From positions 22,356,890 to 22,420,889 of the forward strand of contig JARCOQ010000006.1 of the NCBI GenBank assembly GCA_029207755.1: a stretch of 64,000 nucleotides of DNA. Reading direction: 5' to 3'. A program made the position numbers and the translations under genes. The notes under the pieces were generated by a model. It was not told the DNA's origin. It did no database searches and was given only the letters and a program-made list of their open reading frames with translations. This DNA is from Chamaea fasciata. Lineage: Eukaryota; Chordata; Aves; Passeriformes; Sylviidae. This document shows, in pieces, positions 52,199-63,398 of the stretch (position 1 is its first letter; each line of letters begins with the position of its first letter).

Positions 52199-55100
52199 TC
52201 ATCATTTCAAGACTTCCAGAGCATATATTGGAACACAGAACAAATCTTTATACAATGAAAGTCAACAGAGTAACTCACTTTTTATCCATGTGTTTTCCAT
52301 TGCTTTCTGTTGGGAAGGAACAGTGAACATAGATTGAAAGCAACAGACCTTTTATAACCAAACCACTGACTGCATATATTTTTGTAGGAGAGAACTACAC
52401 CATCTTTCTGTTTCCTGTTGTGCACTCTAGAGAGAAATTCCTGCCCCACTACTGAGGAAAACGTAATTATAAACATAAAGCTTAAGAACAGTATCAAGAG
52501 ACGGGGCACCTACACAAGATCATTCTCAATTATAACATCATCCACACATCATCTTAAGCTCATGTCAGCATATACTTGATGGAGATTTGGTCTCCAAACC
52601 CATCAATCTTCACACATACGTATCTGCTCTTGCTTCCAAAATTGTTGTTATTCTTTCTACTATGAAAACTTCAGGTGTCCCTCAACTACATCTTGGATAC
52701 CACTACTAAATTCAACCATCTTTCTACACTTCAAATAATAAAATTCAAGCTCAGCAGGCTTCAGTAAGCATTACACCTGCAACAAAATCATGCCTGTTCT
52801 TAAAAACATTAACATATAACAAGAAATTCAACACACACACATCCCAGTCCCCACATGTTGCCTCTGTAATTTTGACTTCTGCAGTAGGCTTGAGGGCTGG
52901 CCCTCAGAGAGCTGATTTTTGCGTGACTTGTTGGTTTTAACTAGAAAGAGACGCCATCCATCCTTTCCTTGTGTGAGGCATTGAGCACAAAAGAACCTTG
53001 TATTGTGGTGTTTGAAATTTGTTTCTGCACAAAACGTAAATTCATTTCAGGGGTGAGGAACTACAGTAATCGTCTTGATCTGTGGGCACAGAAAGGGACA
53101 GGCAGGAGGAAGAACCTGGGCCAGGTCAGGCAGCAAGACTCGTCATCCATGTGTGGGCAGGAGAGATGCAGGGAGGGGTTCACACAGTAGCCTCTGCCCT
53201 AGGCCCTATGCACCTCAATACCAGCTCTGCCCAAGCTCCTCCAGTGGTTTCCTCTTGTCCACACCTGTATGACAGAGCCAGGAACTGGCTACTCACCCTC
53301 ACCTTGCTCTTCCTCCAAGCAAACAAGAAGGACCCAATTATGCAAACACGCAGATTGACTCACAAACTGCTCACATGGCTACAAGATGAGAGCCCACCAT
53401 TACAACATGGGACATTTCAGTGCAGTAAAGGTGAACCTTATGTTCCGCTTTGAGTTTTATAATACCTGCAAAAGCCTTTCCCATGGACCACTGAATTGAC
53501 ACTAACCACAAAACTCCCAGGAGAGCTTGGGAATCATATGCCAGAAGACAAGGCTGAGTCACAGAATTCACAGGATATGTCGGTGCTATAGTCACAAGTG
53601 ATGTGACTGCAATACTGTGTATACACAGCCAGGCAAGTTCTACATTACCTGTCTTGGGCACTGGTAGTAGTCTGGCCATTGAGTTCAGGCCCGCCTAACC
53701 ACTCAAGTATTTACCCAGCTTTTTGGGCATGTTTTCCAGATAGCTTCAGGGTCCACACTGCCACAGCTAGAATGCTACCAGCTCCCCAGCTGACTAGTTT
53801 TAAACCAGCTCAGGTAAGTACATGATTGTAGCATAAACATACCTAAGCTTTTAAGTCATTTAAGCTTATATTCAAATTCATACTGCTTCAACTTCTACAT
53901 TTCTAACAACTTGGACTTATAGCATGTATCCTCACTGTATTGTGGAGATTAACCATTTGGGGGGCAATAAATTAATAGCATTTTAAGTGTGAAATTTATG
54001 GTTCTTGCAAAATGGGAACTGTGTTTAACAAAAGTAATGAATATTGCTGGCTATGTGATGATCTCTCCCTCATTCCTTCCAGAAGCTGTTCAGTGAATAC
54101 TAGATGTATGAGGTGACTATCTGACCTGAAACGCTGCAGAACACAGTAAGTTTATACACAGATATTCACATCCCTCAAACATGTATCTGTAGACTGAGGA
54201 AAAAGCCCACTGGTTGCAGTGGACATTTTCTCTACATAAATACCATTCACTGACTACATCTATAGTACATTTTGTAACACAGAACAACTTGGAAGAAATG
54301 TCAGCTTAACAACTGTACTGCTTGGATCCAGCAAACTACTTCCAATTCACCTCAAAACCTGAAGTTGAATGAAGGACCGCAAGAGTACACAGAATTCATA
54401 AGCATTTCTTTTAATTTTTAACTGGATTTTGGGAAGCAGAATATGTCAGAAATGTGACAGAACAGTCACAGTTATCACAGTGGCAATTTAGCCGAATGTA
54501 GCAAAGGTTCAACAAATGGCTGGATCTGGTCTTTTAACAGACATCTGAATATATTACAAACTTTCGTTTAAAATTTTAATACTGATTTGTTCACACCAGA
54601 GATTCATACCTTCCCCTCAACCCACTCTAGCTAACACCACCTCTCTGCTTTTATCAGAAACTTGTAACATGTTGCCAACACTCTTCCTAATGCTCGGTAT
54701 TATGCATCCTCAAGGCCCCATGTTGTTAAATGCTCCATCTTGTTGCAAGGGCTCATGGCAGGCGCTACAAACTAAAAGTTGCCCAAGCAGCATTCTTTCT
54801 TTTTTTCAATACCAAGGACTTGCATACCACTTCTCTACCTTCCGTTTTGAGACAGAAGTCATTCTGTGGGGATGATGGGTAGAGCAGAGATGGAAGAGGT
54901 GTTGTGCTAGAAGATGTTAAGGGCTGCCATCAACCACTCCTTTGATCTAGAAACACTTCCACACCTGGTTAAAACTGCTGGATCTGCTAACCAGATGGCA
55001 AGGACTCTCTGCTCCCAGCTTCTCCCTTCTGGTTTTTCAATTCCCACTAAAATCAGTAAGATTCTGCTCCCTTCAGAATTTGGACTTGCCAAAACAAACA

Positions 55101-56339
55101 TGGGAAGGCAACAAAATGCTGACAGATGTACAATCTTGACAGTGCAAAAGCATCATTCTCAATCCTCCCTATCCTCTGCCAGTTCACAAGAAGACAGTAA
55201 AATTCCACCAGATTAAAACAGGTTCATCTGAGCCAGAGCTAGATAATAGCAAGAAAAGCCAGTGACTTCACCAGGAGCAGCATGCTGGCTACTACTAAAT
55301 ATTTTGGCATTTCTCACGATTTGACATCAAAACAGCTCTGCCTCTGACCTAAGGGTTCCACTTAGCTGTTTAACATCTGCTAGTTCCCAGAATGAAAGAA
55401 TGCAAACTGGGACATACCTACTTCATCTTGAGCATGTTCATGCAAGAAAACTACAGCAGCTCCTTTTCACAGCCCTAGTGAAATATTTTGTGCCCATGTG
55501 TGCAACACAGCATTCTGTTTATTTTATAGACTTATAATAAAAAAATGACACTTTATGAGCTACATGACAGTATTTCAACAATACGTTGTTGTGACATGAT
55601 ATGGTGTAATTACTTAGCAGGAGATACTACAATTTATTGTTATGTCACTGAGTCACACCCTTCAGGGCTTCAGATTGCTGTCTTAATTTGCTTTTTTTAA
55701 AGCCATACAGACTAGCAAGATAAGTAATGGGATTTATTAAAACATCCTAGGAATAAGGACATAGTCTGAACACGCGTGCACAGCCGCGTGTTTGAAAATA
55801 CTTTCCCCATCCTTTCCCCTTCCTTATTTGCTTTGTTTTTACAGCATTATCGACTGGGTCAATAAGAAGCAAAGCGAACAGAAATTTCAACCCAAACATA
55901 CAAAGAAACAGCTATGTTACCCTTGGGTCCTATTAAGACAGTTATATACATAGACTGGTCCTGAAGAGCCGGAAATACTCAGTCCCTTCCACTGACTTTA
56001 CCCATGAAACAAAGCATGTAAATGAAGACCTGCCTGGTGACCTGTCCATCCACACCTATCACTGGCTTTTCCTCTGTCCATGCCATTAGCACTGGACAGG
56101 GCCTTGCCAGGCACAGCATTTGCCTCTTCTTGGTCTCGTGGTTAGGTACCATACACCAGTAAGGAGAGAACATGATTTCATATGGCACACTACAACCATT
56201 GTAAGCACACTACAGTGAATAAGTGGCAGCACTTTTCCTTAACCAGTGGAATAGATACAGTCAGCCAAGATACATTTTTTAAAAAGTATTGCTCCCGGTG
56301 AAGTCCCTCGGTCTATCAGTGGTTTTAAGTGCCTCCCAT
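52199..56339. other. Upstream flank of the CpG-island promoter
   Basis: No retroviral genes follow the solo LTR. The frame 53,082-53,453 and its overlaps carry no recognisable domain. A GC-containing hairpin occurs at 55,769-55,792, about 1 kb upstream of the TATA box. No other proximal regulatory motif stands out. Confidence 0.55.
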
Positions 56340-56455
56340 TTCACAGAGGGTGCGTGCAGCGCACTCCGCTCAAAACTGTCTCGAGCAGCAAGCGCAGCCC
56401 TGGGGCAGAGCCAGCGCCCCGCCGTACCCCACATCCCCGTGCCGGGAGCGGCCCC

Positions 56456-56545
56456 GCAGCGCGGCCCCCCCCAGGCAGCGCGGCCCCCCCCGGGCAGCGC
56501 GGCCCCCCCGGGCAGCGCGGCCCCCCCCCCGGGCAGCGCGGCCCC
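56456..56545. repeat. GC-rich minisatellite, about 4.7 units
   Basis: The unit is GCAGCGCGG followed by a run of 7 to 10 C and a short G-ending tail. Units begin at 56,456, 56,475, 56,494, 56,512 and 56,533 (last one partial), giving lengths 19, 19, 18 and 21. The lengths are not a constant multiple of three, which argues against the region being coding. The minus strand carries four long G runs spaced by about 10 nt, a strong G-quadruplex motif. The array lies about 260-345 bp upstream of the TATA box. C-run lengths may be affected by sequencing error. Confidence 0.85.
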
Positions 56546-56801
56546 GCGCCGCTCCCCGCTCCGGCCCCTCCCGCTGCGAGCGGAGCCCGGAGGAGGGGCG
56601 GGCTGGGTCACGCACACACACCTGCCCCGGGCCGGTGCCAGACGCAGGGCTGGGCGGGCAGCGGCGGCACGGGAAGGGGAGGGAGGGGATCGCCGCCTCT
56701 GGCGACTGGGGTCGAGTCGAGGGAAGCTGGCAGCGCCTCTCCCCGCCAGCCCCTTTCCCTCCGGCGGGAGCGCACCCGAGGCACAACGGGCTGAGCGCAG
56801 C

Positions 56802-56809
56802 TATAAAAA
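56802..56809 (+). promoter_or_regulatory. TATA box in the CpG island
   Basis: TATAAAAA stands alone in an otherwise GC-rich context. If functional it would place transcription initiation near 56,830 on the plus strand. TATA boxes within CpG islands are less common than TATA-less starts, so other dispersed starts further downstream, closer to the splice donor at 57,776, remain possible. Confidence 0.5.
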
Positions 56810-56829
56810 CCACCCCGCCAGGGGCCTCA

Positions 56830-57775
56830 ACAGCCGGCGGTCCCGCCGGGCGAGCCGCCAAGCCGGGGCGGAGCCGGGCCGACACCTCTGCCCCACGCCC
56901 GCCGCGCTCCAGCCCTCGCCCCGCCCGGCCCCGCCACCTCCCCCGGCGCGACGGGGCGCGGTGCAGGCAGCCCGCGGCGGCAGGGCCGGGGAGCCGCCGC
57001 CCGGCTCCGCGCCGCCCCGCGCCCTTTCCCAGCCCCTGCCGGCGAAGCCAGCTCGGCGGCAGCGGCCCAGCGTGAGCACCTCCCTTCCTTCCCCCCGGGC
57101 GCAGGGTGTTGCTTGTTGTTTTGCTGCCGCCGCAGGTCGGCCGGGGTGGACGCGGAGGGAGGGAAGCAGGGAGGGGTGCGCCGCGCCGCAGGGCCGCTGC
57201 CAGGTGCACGCCTCTGCCTGACACACGGGCGGGGAGGAGGAGCTGGACGGGCAGGTTTGTCGGTGGGGCGGCCCCACTCCCCTCTCCTCCGCTCCCTGGG
57301 CTGCTGGGGATAATTAGTGTCTGTGCGAGGCCGTCTGCCCCCGGGAGGCAGGGCGGGCGCGCAGTCAGTGCGTGCCCGCCTGCTTGTGAGCGGTGACTCG
57401 CCCCGGCCCCTCGGCGGAGCCTCCACCCCGCGGGCGGGGACCCGCCCGGCCGCGCTCCCTGCCGTGACCCTCCCACCACCACTCACCCCGCCGGCCCGGG
57501 GAGCCTGGCAGGGCGAGCGGCGCCGGCGTCATGTGACAGCGCGGCCCGGTGCCAGGAGCCCGGGGGGAAGGCGAGCGGGCGGAGGGCGGGAGCGGGCAGC
57601 TCCTCCTCGCACACAGTCCCGGAGACACCGCTGAGGCGTCTCAGCCGCGGGGACGCGGGACACGCCGGGCTCGCGCCTCGGTCCATCGGAGCGCTCCCAC
57701 CGCCGCCACCTACCGCGACCCCCGGCGCTGCGGGAGCCGACGGAATCGCGGCGCGCTCCGCACCGCTTGCCGAGC
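56830..57775 (+). other. Candidate noncoding first exon (5' UTR)
   Basis: The start is placed about 28 bp after the TATA box and the end at a consensus donor: the exon would end in CGAGC and the intron begin GTAAGT. Reading the plus strand through this interval I find only one ATG (57,531), immediately followed by TGA, so no main coding start is available and translation would have to begin in a later exon. The exon would be long, about 945 nt. A shorter exon starting nearer 57,540-57,600 is equally plausible, and an alternative donor-like GTGAGC lies at 57,072-57,077. No downstream exon is recognisable in the remaining 6 kb. This is inference from splice and promoter words only; transcript data would decide it. 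Confidence 0.4.
57528..57537. promoter_or_regulatory. E-box/M-box-like palindrome GTCATGTGAC
   Basis: The 10-mer differs from the perfect palindrome GTCACGTGAC by one base and matches the type of site bound by MiT/TFE and USF family bHLH-zip factors (established family knowledge). It lies about 240 bp upstream of the splice donor, where proximal promoter elements of a TATA-independent start would sit. The ATG inside it is also the only plus-strand ATG of the candidate exon and is followed at once by TGA. Confidence 0.45.
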
Positions 57776-57781
57776 GTAAGT
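57776..57781 (+). other. Consensus 5' splice site (GTAAGT)
   Basis: GTAAGT directly follows a CpG-rich candidate exon and precedes GC-rich DNA that grades into ordinary AT-rich intron-like sequence by about 58,550. It matches the intron side of the vertebrate donor consensus fully; the exon side (GAGC) is weak. This is the best donor word I can find in the island. Confidence 0.5.
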
Positions 57782-58484
57782 GTGAGGACGGGGGTAATGC
57801 GGGGGCCGGGCTGTGCCGGCTGCGGGATGGAGGTGCCTGAGGAGGAAAGTTTCCAGGCGCTGAGAGCAGCGCGGAGCCCGAGGCGGCAAGGTGGTGCCGC
57901 GAGAGCCGCAGCCACGCCGGGGGTGGCGGGAGCTGGGTCTCCTCCGTCAGGCCGCAGTTGCGGGGAAGGGGGAGCAGAACTCGCCGCGGGGACTCTCTCC
58001 GCGGCGCCTGGGAAACTGTGTGCGGCCGGCAGGAGCCGGGGGCGGGGGGCCGCCGCTGTCCGCCGCGCCCGGCGGGCGGGCAGCGCACCTGTGTGGCCGG
58101 CGGGGCCGCTCGGGGGGCGCCTTCCCCGGCGCCCTCCCCCCCGCCTGTCCGCCCCGCGGGCCGCCCGCCCCCCGGGGCCGCTCTCCCGCCCAGCGCGGCC
58201 GCAGCCCCCGGCCTTTCGCCGGGGCGGGACGGGCGCGTCTTCGGGTAGAGGCTGCAGTGCCATCGGATCCCGGGCGGCATACGGTGCCCCACCGACCGAC
58301 CGAGGCGGAAAGTATAGCGGGCTCGCTCGGTTCCGCGGGCGATGGGTAGGTGCCAAGGCAGGAGCTCGCGTCCGGGCCGTGTCCCAGCCGTAGCGCGGAG
58401 CGGATCGGCAAGCGCCATGTCCCCCATTTAACTCTTGGTGAAGTCCAGGATGAAATCGGCTCCTAAAAGCCTGCCCCTCGTACT

Positions 58485-58493
58485 GTCACGTCA
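58485..58493. promoter_or_regulatory. CRE-like word GTCACGTCA
   Basis: On the minus strand this reads TGACGTGAC, which contains the CRE half-site TGACGT. It sits at the 3' edge of the CpG island within the presumed intron 1. A Kozak-like GCCGCCATG follows at 58,509-58,517, but its frame (58,515-58,781) runs into a T-rich simple stretch and looks noncoding. Functional relevance is unproven. Confidence 0.25.
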
Positions 58494-61413
58494 CCTTAGC
58501 ACCGCTTGGCCGCCATGCAGGCGAAGGTACAACGTGGGACAGCACAGCAGCGAAGTGTGGACTTAAAAATAACCTTTCCTTTGCTAGATGCCTTTTGTTG
58601 GTCTTTTCTTAGGGTTTTTTTTTTTTCTGGATTTCTGTTTGTTTATTTGTTTTTAACCGAAATAGGACTAGAAGTTACTTGCCTTGGACCACTGTCAGGT
58701 GAGTGCCTGGCACAGGCAGGGGGGCCCTGGCAAAGGAAGGCTCAGCAACACGAGCCTGTGCTGGGAGATCACAGCACCTAACTGGAGCTTGGGAGAAGGA
58801 CCTAGTTCAGAATAGCTCAAGTGGTCGTCCAGGAATTATATTTTAAAAAATATATTAAAGTTGTTTTGTATGCTTTCCTTTTGATTCAGGTACTGTACCT
58901 GCACTGTCCACTGTGTTTTATTCACTTCCTCACCTTTGAAAATTCAGGAAGTGCCACTGTTTATAGAATGAACTCTGAAGGTTTAATTGTTGGGAAAAGC
59001 TGAGTTTGAGTGGCTGGTAGGAGAGCTCTGAAGATTTGACTTCATTTAAACTAATATAAATATACATTATCTTTATTGAAAAGACAGAATTACATGGCTG
59101 CTGACTAGTGACTTTTCCGTTAAATACTTTGAAGATACTGGCGTGATAATCACATGAACAGTTGGTATTTGTGTGAGAGGAATAACATCTGGATTTGATA
59201 ATCCCACCTGACCCAGAAGATGCTTATTTCAAATTAGGTTTCACCTTGTATTTTTGAGAATATATCGTTATTACCTAGTACCAAAATATAAAAAACTCAA
59301 AGCTAACTTGAGTAGGCTTTTTTTGTACAAGCAGGCAAATATTTTTGGGTTTTTTTCCCGTTATAGTTATGGTACAGATGACGAGAGAGACTAGGGGTAA
59401 GGGCGAGGGGTGGGGGCAGGAAAGAATGCTAAATGTTCTCTTCCTTTTCTGAGAATCCAAGCAAAATTTCCTCCAAGTTGCAGAACTGCAAGGGAGCCCT
59501 TAGGTACTGTGAACATTTGACCTAGTCAGCACCTGTTTAGCTTAAAGCAAAAGCCTCCAGATAAATCAGGATGTGTGAGTGAGATGAGTTGAAGAGTCAG
59601 TGATATTAAAGATGTATACAATCACCAAATTACCTATATTTGCAGTTATTTAGTATGAAAAAGTATGGAACTGATACTATTGGCACAAAACCTACACCCA
59701 CACCTTGCTGTGTAGATGCTGTACTAGCCAGTTTTTACCCCATGTTTACCGCATTACTCCAGGCTTGGAGCCCCGCAGCATGTGTTGCTGTGGTACTCAT
59801 CCACGTAATTCGCTGTACCATTCTCACATTTGATAATATTAGATGCCCCACTCGTGGCATATAAATAACTGATGCAAGGTATCTAAGAGAAGAGAGAGTA
59901 TTTGAAACCACAGCTTTGAAGGAAAACAAGTGTTGAAGTTACTGTACTGCATGAAACGTAGACAAGTTGTGCTCTTCCTCTGCTTCAGCTTACTTCATTT
60001 ATTCAGCTTTATATGTAGGTGCTTCAAAAATAAAAGTAGTAAATTCATAGGAAATTAGATTCCGAAATGAAGTCTGAGTGCATATGAAAACAGGGATGTG
60101 GAAGGCTAAGCATGTGATGGCTTAGAAAAATATTCTTGAGTGTACTGAGTGACGTTGGTCCTCAGCTATGGAGCAGTATTGAGCATGAGTGAGCCACTGT
60201 CCAGGAGCAGCCCCAAGCTTTACAAATCCTTCCTGCAATGGTCTCATCCCCCAGCTCTGTCTGCAAAAAAAAAGCTACTTACTGCCAGGCTGGGCGCTGC
60301 CTCTTTGATGTCATGAAGCCAGAGCTCTGTTTAGCTACTGGCATTGTGTAAATACTGTAATAAACCAACTGGTCTGAGGGAAGGTTTCAGTGAATCCTGA
60401 CCTGTGGTGTCTTAAAATCTCCTGCTCCCTCATGTTAAGGGAGACTGTTTGTAAATAGGGCAGGTCCCCTGCATAAGGACAGTGTTTTTATTCACACCCA
60501 ATGAACAAACACCTCCACCCACTGTTGTTGTTTTAAAAGACTCCAGCTGCTCATGAATATAGGGTCAGGGAGGGCCGCCTAAATGTTTCTCTGTGCTTTC
60601 TCCCCAGCACAGCCAGCAGAGCTGTTTCCTGTTCTTTGTTTCAAGGCTGGGGTTTGCGTCACACATTCCAAGTGGCATATGTGGTGCTCTTTCCTGTTTC
60701 AGGCTGTTTTCTGGCAGTTCGGTAGCCTCGTCCAGGCCCCTTGTCACTGCCCCTCAACTCCCAATCCCCACCCGATGAGTTATCATGTCTCTACACACTG
60801 AGGATTGCTTAAGATGCCTGTGTTATGTCATAACGAGGTTTCCAAGTTAACCTTTAACGCGCGCCTTCAACTCCAATATAGTTGTGGGGGTGAACTGGAG
60901 TTTTTAGCTCTGTTCGCTGAAAACTTGAACTCAAGTCTCCAGAAAGTTGTGAGCCAGTTTTCTGCTCTCACTTGCTCATCAGCTGATTTGGAATAGCTCC
61001 ATTAAAGTTACAGAGTTGCACTGATGTATGAAGAGTGTAAGTGAGAAGAAAGTCCACATCTGTAGGCTCGTAGTTGTGAGAGGATTCTGACTGAATGGCT
61101 CACTATAAGCACTTCGTATTTCCAAATCTCAGGAGGAATAGGTATTTTCTCCTCATACAGGCTAGAAGAATCATTGTCTTCCAGATGTAATACAGAATAT
61201 GAGGCATTGTTGTCTAACTTTTCTTTGGCATTAATAAGTACTGTCCTGCATTTTGCATTTTTGAAGGCATAAAAGTAATTGTTTTACTCTTGTTCTTATA
61301 TTTATCTCTCCCCCTCACCCTGTTGCAGACAGATGTAGTGAAAAATTGAGAGGAAATTGAGAAAAACATAAATCTTTCTGTTGCTTTGAATCTGACAAGA
61401 AGAAGAGCTAAAG

Positions 61414-61480
61414 GACCCAAGCCAAAGCTCATTGAAATCGAGAGGAAAACATCGCATTAACTTCAATGTGCCCTGGATGA
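61414..61480. repeat. Palindromic amniote repeat fossil
   Basis: 'ccaaagctcattgaaatcga' and, about 27 bp later, 'attaacttcaatgtgccctg' are imperfect inverted arms of the same CATTGAA/TTCAATG repeat type as at 12.6, 50.4 and 63.9 kb. It lies within presumed intron 1. The open frames overlapping it on both strands are not genes. Confidence 0.5.
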
Positions 61481-63390
61481 AAATGCAAGATGGAGTATTT
61501 ATTCTTCCCTGTCTGTTAGGAGCTGGAATATGCCTGATTTCTGTACACACAGAAATAATTCCAGCCTTTCATTTTACTCTTTTTTTTTTTCCCCCAGTCA
61601 TTTTTAAAGTAGTCTTTTAATTCCTGTTCTTGCTCTTCTGGATGCTACAGGTTAGCTGCTTGAGATCGTTGAACGTATCTTTAGGAAGTATCTGAAATAT
61701 ACACTTTAAATGTCTTTCAGAGCTTAATTGTATGTGAAAAAAAATCTACTGGATTATGTGCACATACTTAGAGCAAACTGTTTTTTGTCTGTTCAAAAAT
61801 CCAGATAAAAAGAAGTATTTGGCTACACAGTTTTGGTAAGTTGTTTATTGATTATTTTAATGTGTTGCTCTCAGTTGTTTTTATTTTGTAGATTTTCTGT
61901 TTTAGAACACCATGGATGAGTTTACCCATTGGAACACAGTTACATATTTTAATTCTCGTACTGATAATTTGCCCAAGATTTCAAACAGCTAATCCTTTTT
62001 TTTTTCAATGACAGAGGAAAAGAGTTGCCTTTAACTGTGTTTAATATTGGAAACTGCTGTATAATAAATGCAGTAAATTTTGTGGTTCACACCTTTTTGT
62101 AGCCAGAAGTTCTATAAAATAGGGAACTGAGGTTAAAATTATAATAATTTTTGTAAACCAACTTTTAAATATTAATTAACACTGCTAACAGGAGGTCTTT
62201 TAGAGTTCTTTTATGCTGTCAGCATTCAATCTTTGTGTTTTCATTCCGAGGCTAGTTGCTTCCAGTCCAGAATATGAAGTTTGGCAGAGCTGGTTTTAGG
62301 AGAGATTTAACTCTTTCCTGTGAAGCATTCACTTGATGCCGAAGCTTCCTTTGAGGGTTTTGTAGCTGCAGGTGATATCTCCCAGGGGAAGGAAGTGTAA
62401 GTGTAGATCAGCCAAATGGAAAGACCAAGCTCCAACAGGTTTTAAATAGTAAACTAACTCAGAAGGGAAAAAAAACTCCAAACAAACGCATGGTCTGCCT
62501 ATCATGCAGACCGTGTGTGTTACCAGCCAACTAACTTGATCCATGAAGACATGACAGAGTTTCCACTTTCAAAGAGTCTAGGCTGCTTGGATCACTGTCA
62601 CATTTGTACCCACTATACTGTCCACCTCTTTTCCCTGGTTGTTTGGTTTTTTGGTTTCTTTTTAAATTTCCATAGGTTCATAGAAATTAATCAGCATTTG
62701 CCCTGTATTCTGATTCTTGTTCAAATCAATCATTTAGGCAGTTATTCATAAATGTATACTTCCTTTCTCTAAGATTAGATTTTCTTTATTCTTTCCCATG
62801 CTGTAAAAATGTTGAATCTCTTTTTCATGTTTCCTGAAATAGCAGAACCCTTCACATAAGAGAACGGTATTTTCTGTCATTTTCCCCTCACAATTAAAAG
62901 GTTTAATATATCTCCTTTTAAATTATCTTTAAAATTAACCTCTTAAGAAAAACACGACAAGAAAAGTGAAGTTCAGTTTGGAAGGGAAAGATTATCATAC
63001 CATTCCACATACATAATTTGTTTTCAAAAGTCTGATCTTTTATCCTTACACTGTTTCTTCTTCTAAGAAGTAGCTTGGGACAGGAAACCAGACAGCAGTC
63101 TGCCCTGATAAGGGAGAATATTGTCTGATGGAGGTGCCTCAAGAGATTTTCTTTCTCCTCTTAGGTTCAGTAAGTATAGAACTGAAGGTTGAACAGGGCT
63201 CAATTTTTCCTTGGTAAAGAAGATGTTTTCTTAGCAAGCACTTCAAGAACATTTATTCTGAAGATTTTTACATACAAGAAAGCCATTTCCAGACATGTGG
63301 CTTCAAAGAGCCTGCAACAGTATTATCAGAAATTTAATTGAAATACCGTTAAGTCTGCTACCTGTCAAAGCTGTTCTAGGTCAAACAAGG

Positions 63391-63398
63391 TGACGTCA
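63391..63398. promoter_or_regulatory. Perfect CRE palindrome TGACGTCA
   Basis: An exact 8-bp consensus CREB/ATF site (CRE) lies in AT-rich presumed intronic sequence, with an AGGTCA nuclear-receptor half-site at 63,378-63,383 just upstream. CpG-containing words tend to decay in methylated bird DNA, so survival of a perfect CRE outside an island is mildly notable. An 8-mer can still occur by chance. Confidence 0.35.

Larger units (their letters stand above)
56340..58420 (+). promoter_or_regulatory. CpG island, probable gene promoter
   Basis: This roughly 2-kb block is very GC-rich and dense in CpG, in sharp contrast to the AT-rich, CpG-poor DNA on both sides. Many GGGCGG/CCGCCC Sp1-type boxes are visible. 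It holds a TATA box, an E-box palindrome and a consensus splice donor, all consistent with a plus-strand promoter plus first exon. Long open frames exist here on both strands, for example 56,289-57,221 (+), 56,370-57,482 (-) and 57,483-58,427 (-). They are low-complexity Pro/Ala/Gly/Arg frames overlapping each other, as expected when stop codons are rare. I see no protein family in them. A bidirectional promoter is possible: a GTGAGT donor-like word occurs on the minus strand at 57,481-57,486. I am confident of the island and less so of direction. The gene is not identifiable. Confidence 0.85.

Noticed and set aside
51453..52326. Frames of 70-125 codons on both strands at 51.5-52.3 kb
   Set aside because: They fall within or run across the end of the solo LTR and carry no retroviral protein motif.
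56289..57221. 310-codon plus-strand frame in the main CpG island
   Set aside because: Its composition is Pro/Ala/Arg/Gly low complexity. It crosses a minisatellite with unit lengths 19, 19, 18 and 21, overlaps equally long frames on the other strand, and would start upstream of the TATA box.
56370..57482. 370-codon minus-strand frame
   Set aside because: It is the antisense of the same GC-rich island. Stops are rare in such DNA and no domain, signal or family pattern is visible.
57483..58427. 314-codon minus-strand frame
   Set aside because: It is low-complexity, overlaps other open frames of both strands, and has no family resemblance. A minus-strand gene is not excluded but this frame does not support one.
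58515..58781. Kozak-like GCCGCCATG followed by 88 codons
   Set aside because: The middle of the frame comes from a T-rich simple stretch (about 58,613-58,655) and there is no recognisable protein. A four-residue exon ending at AAG/GTAC would be a weak donor.
61304..61328. Strong acceptor-like pyrimidine tract ending in CAG
   Set aside because: All three frames downstream stop quickly, no good donor follows, and the sequence beyond it is a repeat fossil.
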